In this document: piece after piece, positions 53,504 to 62,019 of the stretch
How the letters are laid out: each line of letters begins with the position of its first letter
How positions within the stretch are numbered: the stretch's first letter is position 1
From: Brooklawnia cerclae
Lineage (GTDB): Bacteria; Actinomycetota; Actinomycetes; Propionibacteriales; Propionibacteriaceae
Reading direction: 5' to 3'
DNA: 64,000 nt
Assembly (NCBI RefSeq): GCF_011758645.1
Contig: NZ_JAAMOZ010000001.1
Location: forward strand, 1,798,001 to 1,862,000
Notes under the pieces: generated by a model
The model's input: only the letters and a program-made list of their open reading frames with translations
Databases searched by the model: none
What the model was told of the DNA's origin: nothing
Position numbers and translations under genes: made by a program

Positions 53504-55978
53504 TCAGGTCCCGGGCTGTGGTACAGGTGCCGTGGTCGCGCCGGACCGGCCGCCACGACCTGTCGCGATGCCGGCCAACACATCGGTATGAAGCGGCGAA
53601 TCGTCCGGAATCGCCGCAAGTACGGCGATCGACCAGGGCTGGACGACGTAGTCGCCGGCTATCACCTCGGCTTCGTCCGGCGCCCACACGTTGCACACCG
53701 GCTCCGCCCAGCCGGCCGTGTCGACGATCCTGCGCCAGGTCAGGCCGAGCCGCAGGGAATCGGGCTGCCCCGGCACGACGAATCTGCCCGGCTGGGTGTA
53801 CATGTTCACCAGCACCAGGTAGTCGGTGCCGCCGACGCTCGACCCGTCGACGAGGACGCTCAACTGCCTGTCCGCGGGCCCCGGTTGGCCGGACATGTCG
53901 GGACGCTGGAACAGGTAGGCGACGTCGGGGGTCTGCGGCAGACCGTCGGCCCAGGTGTTCTGACGCAGGGTCGGGTCGAGGCGGCGCAGGTGCGCGACGA
54001 AGCGAGCGAACCGGAACAGCGGATTCACATCCGGGGCCGTCGGGCACTGTCCCACCAGGTCGTAGTAGGCGCCCGCACCCGGGTCACCGGGATCGACCGC
54101 CACGCGCGTGGGTGCGTCCGAGACCGCCTGCGCCCAGTTGTTCCACACGCCCACAGTGTTGAGGTTCCACGGATTGTTGTTGCCGTTCTGGGTGCGCCCG
54201 TACTCGTCCCCCGACACCACCATCGGCACCCCGTGGGCCAGCAGCGTCACCAGCCAACTGTTGCGCCAGCGCGTCCGGCGCAGAGCGTGGTCGCCGCCCG
54301 AGTCCCACGACAGATTGGAATCACTGCCGCCGTCGGACGGCCCGAACGGGTAGGACTGCCCGTTCGACTTCTGGTTGAAGCCGACGAGGTCCATCATGGT
54401 GAACCCGTCGTGGGCGGTCATGAAGTTGATCGACTTCTGTGGGCCACCGTTGTCGTTGAAGTGCAGCCAGTCGCCGTTGAACAGCTCGACGAACGGACGC
54501 GCGTTGCCGTCCCCCTTGAGGTAGTGGCGCATGGCGTCCCGGAACCGGCCGTTCCACTCCCCCCAGCCATGGGGGAAGTTGCCCACCTCGTAGCCCCACA
54601 GGTCCCATGCCTCGGCGATGACCTCGAATCCCCGGCGGTCGGCCAGGTCGGCCACGTCGCGCAGCAGCGGGTGCTCGGTGAAGAAGCGGCGCCGCCCACC
54701 CCAGTCCTCGGGGCCCGACAGCGCCGGGAACCTGCCCAGCACGGTCGCCAGGTCGAACCGGAAGCCGTCGACGCCCATGTCGTGATGCCAATGGTGCAGC
54801 GAGTCGAGAACCAGTTGGCACATCGCCTCGCTGGAGAAGTTCGTCTGGTTGGACGAGCCCGTCGCGCCGTCGACGATGTGACCGTCGGCGGTCAGGTCGT
54901 AGTACCTCGTCGTCGCGAAGCCACCGAAGCTCACGAAGCCCGCCGAATCGGTGTCGCCGTCCCAGTTGCCACCCTCGCTGGTGTGGTTGTAGACGACGTC
55001 GAGATAGACCTCCAGCCCGGCGTCGTGGAATGCCTTGACCATCTGCTTGAACTCGCGTGTGGGACCGCCCGGTGACTTGTCGGACGCGTAGTCGCGATTG
55101 GGTGCGAAGAACCCCAGGGTCATGTAGCCCCAATGATTCGTCGTCCCGTTCACCGCACCCGCCTGGTCGGAGTCGGTCTCGTGCACCGGCAGGAGCTCGA
55201 TCGTGGTCATCCCGAGCCCCTTGAGGTAGCCCGCGAGACAGGCGGCACCCGCGTAGGTACCGCGCAGATCCTCCGGAACGTCGTCCACCCCGTCGAAACC
55301 GGCCTCGCCTGCGAGCAGCGAGGCCAGGGAGCCCGCCGACGGGTGCATCGTCAGATTCTTGACGTGAGCCTCGTAGACGCTCGCATCCTGCGCGGGGATG
55401 CGGGGATGCTCCCCTGGACTGGTCTGGTCGTGCACGACGATGCCCTTCGGGGCATAGCGTCCGGTGTCCACGGTGCGACGTACGCTGCCCCGGTAGTCGC
55501 CCCCGCCGGTTCCGAAGACGCCGTGGTCGACGCCCAGCGCCTTCAGCCGCGGGCTGAGCGGGACGTGGCTGATCTCCCGCGCATACGGATCGAGCAGCGC
55601 CTTGTTGGGATTGAAGTGGTTTCCGTCGGCATCCCGATCCGACTCGAAGCCGGCCAGGGAACCGGGCGTCCACGCCGGGTCATTGGGCCAGTTGCGGCCC
55701 CAGCAGCGATAGGCATAAAAGGTGCCGGGGGCTGCACCGGCAAGCTCCGCCCGCCAGATGCCGAAAGCGTCCTGGACGGTGTCGACGCTCGACGAGGCGT
55801 CCGACCCGATATCAGTGGGATAGAACTCGAGGAGGACGCGGACCGCGTCGGGTGCGAAGACCGCGAACGAGGTGGTCCCGCGCTCGGGATCCCAGGTGGC
55901 GCCGAGCGGCCACGTCGCGTTCCCCCACGACTCGGGGGCGACCGGTGTAGCCCTGGGCGGCTGCGCCTGATCAGTCAT
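53504..55978 (-). CDS. glgX: Isoamylase-type glycogen debranching enzyme
   Basis: 824 residues. N-terminal CBM48-like domain (GTTSFAVFAPDAVRVLLEFYPTD). GH13 catalytic domain with YLDVVYNHTSEGG (region I), GVDGFRFDLATVLG (nucleophile Asp, region II), FEVIAEAWDLWGYEVG (acid/base Glu, region III) and NFMTAHDGFTMMDLV (region IV). WGYMTLGFFAPNRDYAS and GDEYGRTQNGNNN are GlgX/TreX-like. It removes alpha-1,6 branches in glycogen; cytosolic. An acidic-linker insertion versus shorter GlgX accounts for the length (about 700 is usual). The C-terminal beta domain is present. Confidence 0.9.
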   Translation of the reverse strand: MTDQAQPPRATPVAPESWGNATWPLGATWDPERGTTSFAVFAPDAVRVLLEFYPTDIGSDASSSVDTVQDAFGIWRAELAGAAPGTFYAYRCWGRNWPNDPAWTPGSLAGFESDRDADGNHFNPNKALLDPYAREISHVPLSPRLKALGVDHGVFGTGGGDYRGSVRRTVDTGRYAPKGIVVHDQTSPGEHPRIPAQDASVYEAHVKNLTMHPSAGSLASLLAGEAGFDGVDDVPEDLRGTYAGAACLAGYLKGLGMTTIELLPVHETDSDQAGAVNGTTNHWGYMTLGFFAPNRDYASDKSPGGPTREFKQMVKAFHDAGLEVYLDVVYNHTSEGGNWDGDTDSAGFVSFGGFATTRYYDLTADGHIVDGATGSSNQTNFSSEAMCQLVLDSLHHWHHDMGVDGFRFDLATVLGRFPALSGPEDWGGRRRFFTEHPLLRDVADLADRRGFEVIAEAWDLWGYEVGNFPHGWGEWNGRFRDAMRHYLKGDGNARPFVELFNGDWLHFNDNGGPQKSINFMTAHDGFTMMDLVGFNQKSNGQSYPFGPSDGGSDSNLSWDSGGDHALRRTRWRNSWLVTLLAHGVPMVVSGDEYGRTQNGNNNPWNLNTVGVWNNWAQAVSDAPTRVAVDPGDPGAGAYYDLVGQCPTAPDVNPLFRFARFVAHLRRLDPTLRQNTWADGLPQTPDVAYLFQRPDMSGQPGPADRQLSVLVDGSSVGGTDYLVLVNMYTQPGRFVVPGQPDSLRLGLTWRRIVDTAGWAEPVCNVWAPDEAEVIAGDYVVQPWSIAVLAAIPDDSPLHTDVLAGIATGRGGRSGATTAPVPQPGT

Positions 55979-56076
55979 GGTCCGAACATAGCCCGATCGA
56001 ATGCCATGCGGGAGCCATCAACATGCCGTACCTGCCGACCTCGATTGGATCACCTGCCCCGGTGACGCCTTTTGTC

Positions 56077-56943
56077 TCAGTCGATCTCGTCCAGGTGATC
56101 CTGGGTGACGAAGTCGATGAGTTTCTCGACCTCCCGGGTGAAATCGGGATCGAGGTCGCGGAAAGTCCGTACGCGTCCCAGCATTGCCTTCCACGCATTG
56201 GCGATGTCGATCTGGTCGTGATGAGGCATGCCCAGTGCCGCGAGAGTCCCCTTCTTGAAGTCGACATCGCGGGGAACCTCCGGCCACGCCTTGATGCCGA
56301 GCACCTCGGGCCGGATCGCCTGCCAGATGTCGATGAAGCGATGACCCGCGATCCGGACGACGTCCCCGTACCCGCCGCGCGCAACCTCTGCGGCGATTCG
56401 CTGTTCCTTAGTGCCGCTGACGAGGTGATCCACCAGAACCCCCAGGCGTCGTCCCTTCTCAGGCCGGAACTCGGCCACGATGCTCACGAGGTCGTCGATG
56501 CCGCCCAGATATTCGACGACGACTCCGACATGCCTGAGGTCGGATCCCCAGATCTTCTCCACCAGTTCGGCGTCGTGGCGTCCCTCCACATAGATGCGAC
56601 TCGGCAGAGCCACCTTCGCGGGACGACCGGGGTCGCCGACCCGCGACCCCGACGCCGTGTAGCGGGTGGTCGAGCCCGTGCGTGGAGGTATCCGCAATGC
56701 CACCGGCTTGCCGTCGAGCCAGAACCCCGGGCCGACGGGGAACGCCCGCCGCTTGCCGTGGCGGTCCTCCAGGATGACCAGACCGTTCTCCCAGCCCATG
56801 ATCTCGCCCACATACCCCGACGCCGGATCCTCCACCACCATGCCGATCTCCATGGGGACGTCGACCGTTCGGGGACGCGCCGCCCGCTGGGTCCGCGGAT
56901 CGAGCACATCGCGTCCGTACCTGTCCATGGGTCGATTGCTCAC
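56077..56943 (-). CDS. DUF3097 family protein
   Basis: 288 residues from GTG 56943 (ATG 56928 also possible). It contains EIGMVVEDPASGYVGEIMGWENG, a short beta domain, then SRIYVEGRHDAELVEKIWG, RRLGVLVDHLVSGTKEQRIA and RIAGHRFIDIWQAIRPEVLGI. The central part resembles a Toprim-like fold (EGRHDAEL and LVDHL acidic residues). DUF3097 is almost confined to actinobacteria and its function is unknown. A nucleic-acid-related role is suggested by the Toprim-like pattern only. Confidence 0.88.
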   Translation of the reverse strand: MSNRPMDRYGRDVLDPRTQRAARPRTVDVPMEIGMVVEDPASGYVGEIMGWENGLVILEDRHGKRRAFPVGPGFWLDGKPVALRIPPRTGSTTRYTASGSRVGDPGRPAKVALPSRIYVEGRHDAELVEKIWGSDLRHVGVVVEYLGGIDDLVSIVAEFRPEKGRRLGVLVDHLVSGTKEQRIAAEVARGGYGDVVRIAGHRFIDIWQAIRPEVLGIKAWPEVPRDVDFKKGTLAALGMPHHDQIDIANAWKAMLGRVRTFRDLDPDFTREVEKLIDFVTQDHLDEID

Positions 56944-57345
56944 CTGCGCGAGGTTACCCGCGACCTGTTGGGCATGGGGCCAGGCGCGCGCCGACCTGGT
57001 GATCCGCGCACCCGGTGTCTGCTAGCCTCACTTCTCAACCGAAACCTGTTGGCACGGTCAGCCTGCTTGGAGGGCCCCATGGGGAGCTTGTCGCACAGAG
57101 ATACCCCGCTCGCCGGGGTACGGCGCTGTGTGCGCCCGCGTGCCTGTTGTTGTCGGCTTCGCTGACCCTCTTCCTCATCGCGTCGGACCCCCGAAACCAG
57201 CACGCAGCGGCCGGAGCACGTGCCACTGGATCGGCTGTCGCAGGGCATACGGCCACCGGAGCGTGGTAGCGGTTCTTCGAGAACCCCGGCTCTGGCTCGG
57301 CCTGCTGCTTCCCATGTTGGCTTCTCCTGCGAAAGCTCACCCGAC
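56944..57345. other. 402-bp intergenic region with structured RNA potential
   Basis: It lies between the divergent DUF3097 and ROK genes. It holds the stem-loop at 57092-57134 and an inverted repeat GGTTCT-TCG-AGAACC at 57271-57285. A short frame at 57015-57269 encodes a hydrophobic stretch but has no good start signal. I found no match to SAM, SAH or B12 riboswitch core motifs by eye. Confidence 0.5.
57092..57134 (+). promoter_or_regulatory. Two-tier stem-loop in the 5' region of the nitrogenase-like operon
   Basis: The inner stem TACCCCG (57102-57108) pairs with 57113-57120 over a 4-nt loop. The outer arms CGCACAG (57092-57098) and CTGTGTGCG (57126-57134) pair with a small bulge. It sits about 210 nt upstream of the ROK start and could be an attenuator or a terminator. 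Confidence 0.5.
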
Positions 57346-58602
57346 ATGACCCTCATCTCGTCAGCTTCATCCCCCGCGAACAGCGGGAACCATACGAACC
57401 ACGTAGCCACATTGACTTCAGTCAATGACCGCGGTCACTCCTCTTCCGGTGCGACACGGATTCTCGAGGCGCTCCGCACCGAGCCCGCCCTTCTGCGCGA
57501 AGACCTCGGGCGGCGTACCAAACTCAGCCCGGCGTCGGTCACACGGACGACTTCGGCGCTCATCCGCGCCGGGCTGGTCCGCGAGTTGCGCGACAACGCC
57601 GCCTGGGGAGGCCGAGGACGCCCCGCGATTCCCCTCGCCCTCGTCGAGGACCGCCACGTCTGCATCGGGGTGCATCTGGGCAGTGAGATGATCACCATCG
57701 CGGCGGGCGACCTGCGCGGCCAGATACTCGCACAGTTGTCCATCCGCAATGCGGACTGCTCCGCGCAACCGATCGGGCTGATTTCTCGCGCAGCGGGACG
57801 CCTGCTGAACGAGTTTCTCGACCGCGAACTGCTGTCCGCGGGCCTGGTCGCACCGTGGCACGCCCTCGGCCTGTCGCGCATTCCCGTCGCACGCAAAGTG
57901 CACACCGCCTTCGGCGTACCGGTGGCCACGGGCGATCAGATCGAGGCGATCGTGGACGCCGAACTGACGCGGCGCCAGCCCCCACCGGGCCAGTCCTGCT
58001 ACATCTACGCACGCAACGTGTCCGGGTTCGCCATGGTGCTCTCCGACGGCACACGAACCGAGATCTCGCGCGTCGCCGACCTCACTCACGTGCCCACCGG
58101 GTCGCGATTCCGCTGCCCGTGTGGCCGGACCGGATGCTTCGGGATCTCGGTGGGCGAGCGCGCCGTCGTGGCACGAGCCGTGCAGGCCGGGATCATCTCC
58201 ACACCCAGCATCGACGAGTTGGAGGCTGCCGCACGCACCGGCAACCGGGGAGCCTTCGCCATCATGCAGGAGCGGGCTGCTCTGATGGGCCGCGCGGTGG
58301 CGCTCGTGCGAGACATGCAGGCCCCCGACCGGATCGTCCTGCTCGGTCAGGCGGTCCCGGACGCTCCCAGCGCCAGGGCGATGCTTCTACGCGGGTTTCG
58401 GGGATCGACCGCCCTAGGGCCGATCGACCTGGTGATTCCCGACGACGCCGATATCGTGCAGGCGGCCGCCGCGTGCTCGGTCGCACTCCGGCCGATCTAC
58501 GAGGACCCGATCGCGGTCACGAGCGCGCTGGAGCAGGACGACTCCGAGGATCTTGTTTTCACGGCGGAAGCAACTCGACCTCACCGGAGGACCGCCACCT
58601 AG
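57346..58602 (+). CDS. ROK-family transcriptional regulator of the nitrogenase-like operon
   Basis: 418 residues from ATG 57346. N-terminal winged helix at about 37-95 (RILEALRTEPALLREDLGRRTKLSPASVTRTTSALIRAGLV), then a ROK domain with HVCIGVHLGSEMITIAAGD and the zinc-type motif CPCGRTGCFG. The usual ROK sugar-kinase ATP motifs are weak, so it is a sensor rather than a kinase. It ends 40 nt before the first nitrogenase-like gene in the same direction and is likely its local regulator. ROK ligands are normally sugars; here the ligand is unknown. An 18-bp palindrome overlaps its 5' codons. Confidence 0.82.
   Translation: MTLISSASSPANSGNHTNHVATLTSVNDRGHSSSGATRILEALRTEPALLREDLGRRTKLSPASVTRTTSALIRAGLVRELRDNAAWGGRGRPAIPLALVEDRHVCIGVHLGSEMITIAAGDLRGQILAQLSIRNADCSAQPIGLISRAAGRLLNEFLDRELLSAGLVAPWHALGLSRIPVARKVHTAFGVPVATGDQIEAIVDAELTRRQPPPGQSCYIYARNVSGFAMVLSDGTRTEISRVADLTHVPTGSRFRCPCGRTGCFGISVGERAVVARAVQAGIISTPSIDELEAAARTGNRGAFAIMQERAALMGRAVALVRDMQAPDRIVLLGQAVPDAPSARAMLLRGFRGSTALGPIDLVIPDDADIVQAAAACSVALRPIYEDPIAVTSALEQDDSEDLVFTAEATRPHRRTAT
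57410..57427 (+). promoter_or_regulatory. Perfect palindrome CATTGACT-TC-AGTCAATG, possible operator
   Basis: An 8+2+8 perfect inverted repeat lies about 65 nt inside the ROK gene as called. It is lower in GC than its surroundings. It may be the site of the ROK regulator or another factor. A TTG at 57412 inside it is an alternative start. Confidence 0.55.
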
Positions 58603-58642
58603 TCTTCCGATCAAGTCAACCCCCAACATCCAAGGAATTCTG

Positions 58643-60130
58643 GTGAGCACCATGGCAATGGCCCACCCGGTGAGGCTGGATCTGCCCGAGGTCGAGGTGC
58701 GCGAGCAACGACTCCGGGCGACGGTGTCGTACAACGGAACCGCGCGCGACCTGAGTCGGCGATCGAAGAACTTCAGCCTCGTGAACCACGAACGCGGCTT
58801 CGAGCAGTGCAGCACCTGCCAGCAGGGTTGCGCGGGCATCGCCTACAACGTTCGGGGAGCCGCGGTGGTCGAGCATTCGCCGATCGGCTGTGCCCAACCG
58901 GCTTCGGCCGCCATGGGCATCAACGTGGCCAACGCGGCACGCGGGCTGCCGGATCAGTCGGTGAACGTGCTGAGCACCAACCTCTCGGAGTCCGACACGG
59001 TGTACGGCGGCGCCGAGAAACTGCGCGCGACGGTGCGGGAGGCCAAGCGCCGGTTCTCTCCCGACGCCATATTCGTACTGTCGTCGTGCGCGGCAGGCAT
59101 CATCGGCGAGGACATCGAGGCTGTGACGAGCGAACTCCAGGACGAGCTCGGGATTCCCGTCATCCCCGTCTTCTGCGAAGGATTCAGGTCCAAGATCTGG
59201 ATTTCCGGCATCGACGCGACTTTCCACGGCATCCTGCGCCAGATCGTCAAACCGGCGCGCAAGAAGCAGCCCGATCTCGTCAACGTGTTCAACTTCGAGG
59301 GCAGCGACACGTTCACCCCCCTGCTGGGAAAACTGGATCTGCGGGCGAACTACGTCATCTCCCTGGCCGACGTGGAGACCTTGTCGAGAATGTCGGAGGC
59401 GGCCTGCACCGCCCACATCTGCGAGACGCTGGCCACCTACCCGGCCAAGGCGCTGGAGCAGGAGTTCGGCGTGCCCGAGGTGAGATCGCCACCGCCCTTC
59501 GGCATCAGCTGGACGGACGCCTGGTTGCGCGAGATCGCCCGGATCACCGATCGCGAGGAACTCGCCGAGCAGGTCATCGAGAGCGAGCACAAGCGTCTGG
59601 AACCGCTCCTGGAGACTATGCGCGCCCAACTCGCCGGTCGGCGCGTCTACATCTTCGCCGGCGATTCATACGCCCACAGCATTTCGAACATGCTGCTGGA
59701 TCTCGGCCTCGATCTGATCGGTGTCAACACGTTTCACCACGACCAGACCACCGACGGCGGGCTGGAAGAGGCGGACAGCCTCGGACAGCTGGTGGCGTCC
59801 AAGGGAGACATCGGCAACTTCTCGGTGTGCGACAAGCAGCCCTTCCAGATGGTCAAGGTGCTCAAGGACCTGCAGCCGGACATTCTCATCGTGCGCCACA
59901 CGAACATGGCTGTCATCGGGGCGAAGCTCGGCATCCCCACCATCCAGGACGGGGACGTCAACATCAGCGCGGGGTACGACGGGCTCATCAAGCTCGGAGA
60001 GCGCCTGCTCACCGCTTGGCGGACCCGCCGGATCTTCCAGAACATCGCCAGGCACCACCGGCACCCCTACAGCGAGTGGTGGATGGCTCAGAACGATCCC
60101 TTCCTCCTCAGCAGCGAGCCGGTGGCCTGA
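58643..60130 (+). CDS. Nitrogenase component 1-like alpha subunit (NifD/MarD-like)
   Basis: 495 residues from GTG 58643 with AAGGA upstream. Nitrogenase-type cluster cysteines are placed as in NifD: C63 (QGCAG), C83 (HSPIGCAQ) and C149 (SSCAAGIIGEDI), expected to bind a P-cluster-type centre. VFCEGFRSK at 176-184 matches the conserved NifD CEGFRG stretch. C260 in AHICETLATYPAKA aligns by eye with the cofactor-ligating Cys275 of NifD, whereas the His442 position reads Ala in ISAGYDGL. Extra cysteines C56 and C59 precede C63. It resembles nitrogenase-like reductases such as MarD more than true NifD. It overlaps the next gene by one base. Confidence 0.88.
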   Translation: MSTMAMAHPVRLDLPEVEVREQRLRATVSYNGTARDLSRRSKNFSLVNHERGFEQCSTCQQGCAGIAYNVRGAAVVEHSPIGCAQPASAAMGINVANAARGLPDQSVNVLSTNLSESDTVYGGAEKLRATVREAKRRFSPDAIFVLSSCAAGIIGEDIEAVTSELQDELGIPVIPVFCEGFRSKIWISGIDATFHGILRQIVKPARKKQPDLVNVFNFEGSDTFTPLLGKLDLRANYVISLADVETLSRMSEAACTAHICETLATYPAKALEQEFGVPEVRSPPPFGISWTDAWLREIARITDREELAEQVIESEHKRLEPLLETMRAQLAGRRVYIFAGDSYAHSISNMLLDLGLDLIGVNTFHHDQTTDGGLEEADSLGQLVASKGDIGNFSVCDKQPFQMVKVLKDLQPDILIVRHTNMAVIGAKLGIPTIQDGDVNISAGYDGLIKLGERLLTAWRTRRIFQNIARHHRHPYSEWWMAQNDPFLLSSEPVA

Positions 60131-61500
60131 TGGGCGGCTACATCGAGCAGCCCCGGTTCTCGTGCGCGCTCGCGGGCCAGCAGACCGTGCTGGCAATCCC
60201 GAGAGCCCTTCCCGTGGTGCATGCAGGCCCGGGTTGCTCCGGGAAGGTCTTCGCGTTCTCGGCGACCAACGCGGGCTTCCAGGGCGAGGGATACGGCGGC
60301 GGGGGCGCTGTGAGCAGCACCAACACCGGCGAGACCGACGTGGTCTTCGGGGGTGAGCCCAAGCTCGAGCGATTCGTCGGGAACGCCTTGCGGGTGCTCG
60401 ACGGAGACCTGTTCGTCATCTTGTCAGGGTGCACCTCGGGGCTCATCGGGGACGACGTGGTCAGGGTCGCCCAGCAGTATGCCCGCGACGGGCACCCCGT
60501 GATCGGCGCCGAGACCCCCGGGTTCCGGGGGAACAGCTATGTCGGGCACGAGATCGTCGTGCATGAGATCATCGACCAGTTCGTGGGGGACGTCACCCCC
60601 GCCGTGCGACCCGGGCTGGTCAACGTCTTCGCTTCGGTGCCCCCACAGAATCCCTTCTGGCGAGGCGACCTGGCCGAGATCAAACGCGTCCTCGAGGGCA
60701 TCGGGCTGCAGGTCAACATCCTGTTCGGGGCAGGCTCCGCCGGAATCTCCGAGTGGCGTGACCTTCCGAACGCCCAATTCAACCTCGTGCTGTCGCCATG
60801 GGTCGGTCTCGACGCGGCCGAGTTGGCGGAGAAGAAGTACGGCACGCCGTACCTGCATCTGCCCTTCTTGCCGATCGGCCCGGAACTGACCGGGAAGACG
60901 CTGCGGACGATCGCGGACTTCGCCGGGCTCCCGGCCGGGCCTGTCGAGGAGTTCATCGCCCACGAGGAACTCGTCTTCTACGACTACTTCGTCTCTACCG
61001 CTGATTTCGTCGCGGACTACCGCAACATGATTCCCTCCGAGCTCTACGTGGTGGGTGACAGCGCGTACGCGCTGGGCGCGACGGCGTTCCTGGTCAACGA
61101 ACTCGGCTTCGTGCCCGAAGGCATCTACCTGACCGACGACCCTCCCGAGAACCGCCAGAGCGACATCCGCCAGGCTTTGTCGGACATTGTGGCCGACCTG
61201 GGCGACGGTGACCCGGTCCCGCGTTTCGAGATCGACGGGCGCGCGATCCAGGACAGCATCAGAACCCGCCTCCACGGCTCGACCAAAGCTCTCATCCTCG
61301 GGAGCACGTGGGAGGACTACCTCGCCCGCGAGACCGGCAACCTCAGCCTCCACCTCAGCCTGCCCATCACCAACGACGTCGTGATCGACCGCAGCTACGC
61401 GGGCTACCGCGGTGGGCTGCGGCTCATGGAGGACGTCTACACGAGCATCTTCAAGGCCGGCGACATCGCCGACACCACGCTGACCAGGAACAAGCAGTAG
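60130..61500 (+). CDS. Nitrogenase component 1-like beta subunit (NifK/MarK-like)
   Basis: 456 residues, starting in a TGATG overlap with the alpha-like gene. The P-cluster-type set is visible: C12 (FSCALAG), C36 (AGPGCSGK) and C101 (SGCTSGLIGDD). ETPGFRGNSYVGHEI matches the NifK TPSFVGSHVTG region. The N terminus is very short before C12, unlike NifK, as in other nitrogenase-like beta subunits. It should form an alpha2-beta2 reductase with the preceding product, needing an ATP-dependent NifH-type electron donor that is not encoded in this window. Confidence 0.88.
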   Translation: MGGYIEQPRFSCALAGQQTVLAIPRALPVVHAGPGCSGKVFAFSATNAGFQGEGYGGGGAVSSTNTGETDVVFGGEPKLERFVGNALRVLDGDLFVILSGCTSGLIGDDVVRVAQQYARDGHPVIGAETPGFRGNSYVGHEIVVHEIIDQFVGDVTPAVRPGLVNVFASVPPQNPFWRGDLAEIKRVLEGIGLQVNILFGAGSAGISEWRDLPNAQFNLVLSPWVGLDAAELAEKKYGTPYLHLPFLPIGPELTGKTLRTIADFAGLPAGPVEEFIAHEELVFYDYFVSTADFVADYRNMIPSELYVVGDSAYALGATAFLVNELGFVPEGIYLTDDPPENRQSDIRQALSDIVADLGDGDPVPRFEIDGRAIQDSIRTRLHGSTKALILGSTWEDYLARETGNLSLHLSLPITNDVVIDRSYAGYRGGLRLMEDVYTSIFKAGDIADTTLTRNKQ

Positions 61501-61508
61501 GACACGCG

Positions 61509-61919
61509 ATGGAGTACCGAATCGCGGTGGCCAGCAGCGATGGCATCCACATCGACCAACATTTCGCAGAGGTGAGCGATTTCCTCGTCCTCGTGGTCGA
61601 CAGTGACCGGGGCGAGACGAGGACCGAGGGACGACGCCGCGCTCCGGCCGTCGACGCCGCAGAGGGAGAAACCGGACGATCGGTGACCTGCATCGGCACC
61701 GACATCGAGCGCTTGGGACGCACCGGCGAGTTGCTGGCGGATTGCCGCTATCTGCTCACCGTCGCCATCGGCCGCAAACCGCAGGCGGTCCTGCTGCGTC
61801 ACGGTATCGACACGCTCGAGACGGACGGCACCCTCGACGCTGTGATCCCGCAGCTCAACAAGTACGTCGTCGGCCGGTCGCACGCCCGCGCGGCCCGCGC
61901 CTGTTGTCCCGACGCCTGA
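61509..61919 (+). CDS. NifX/NafY-like nitrogenase cofactor-domain protein
   Basis: 136 residues from ATG 61509. The Di-Nase_FeMo-co fold is suggested by MEYRIAVASSDGIHIDQHFAEVSDFLVLVVD, then LGRTGELLADCRYLLTVAIGRKPQAVLLRHGIDT and the downstream LDAVIPQL. NifX, NafY and the NifB C domain bind Fe-S cofactor precursors. Nine nt after the beta-like gene. It suggests that a complex metal cofactor is assembled for the reductase. It ends in a Cys-Cys pair (ARACCPDA), which is unusual. Confidence 0.8.
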   Translation: MEYRIAVASSDGIHIDQHFAEVSDFLVLVVDSDRGETRTEGRRRAPAVDAAEGETGRSVTCIGTDIERLGRTGELLADCRYLLTVAIGRKPQAVLLRHGIDTLETDGTLDAVIPQLNKYVVGRSHARAARACCPDA

Positions 61920-62019
61920 TACCCGAAGTTCGATCGAGGCACAGGGTCTGCTGCAGGGCCCGGTTGCTGCCTCCGCGCTTTGTCACACCCAAACCACATC
62001 ACACGCAAGGAGAACTCCC

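Noticed and set aside
56944-57345. SAM or other known sulfur-related riboswitch upstream of the nitrogenase-like operon
   Set aside because: No match to S-box, SAM-II, SAM-IV or SAH core motifs was found by eye. A covariance-model search would be decisive.
58643-61919. True nitrogen-fixing nif operon
   Set aside because: No nifH, nifB, nifE or nifN is in view, the beta N terminus is short, and the His442 position of the alpha-like subunit is Ala; the partners are sulfur-linked.
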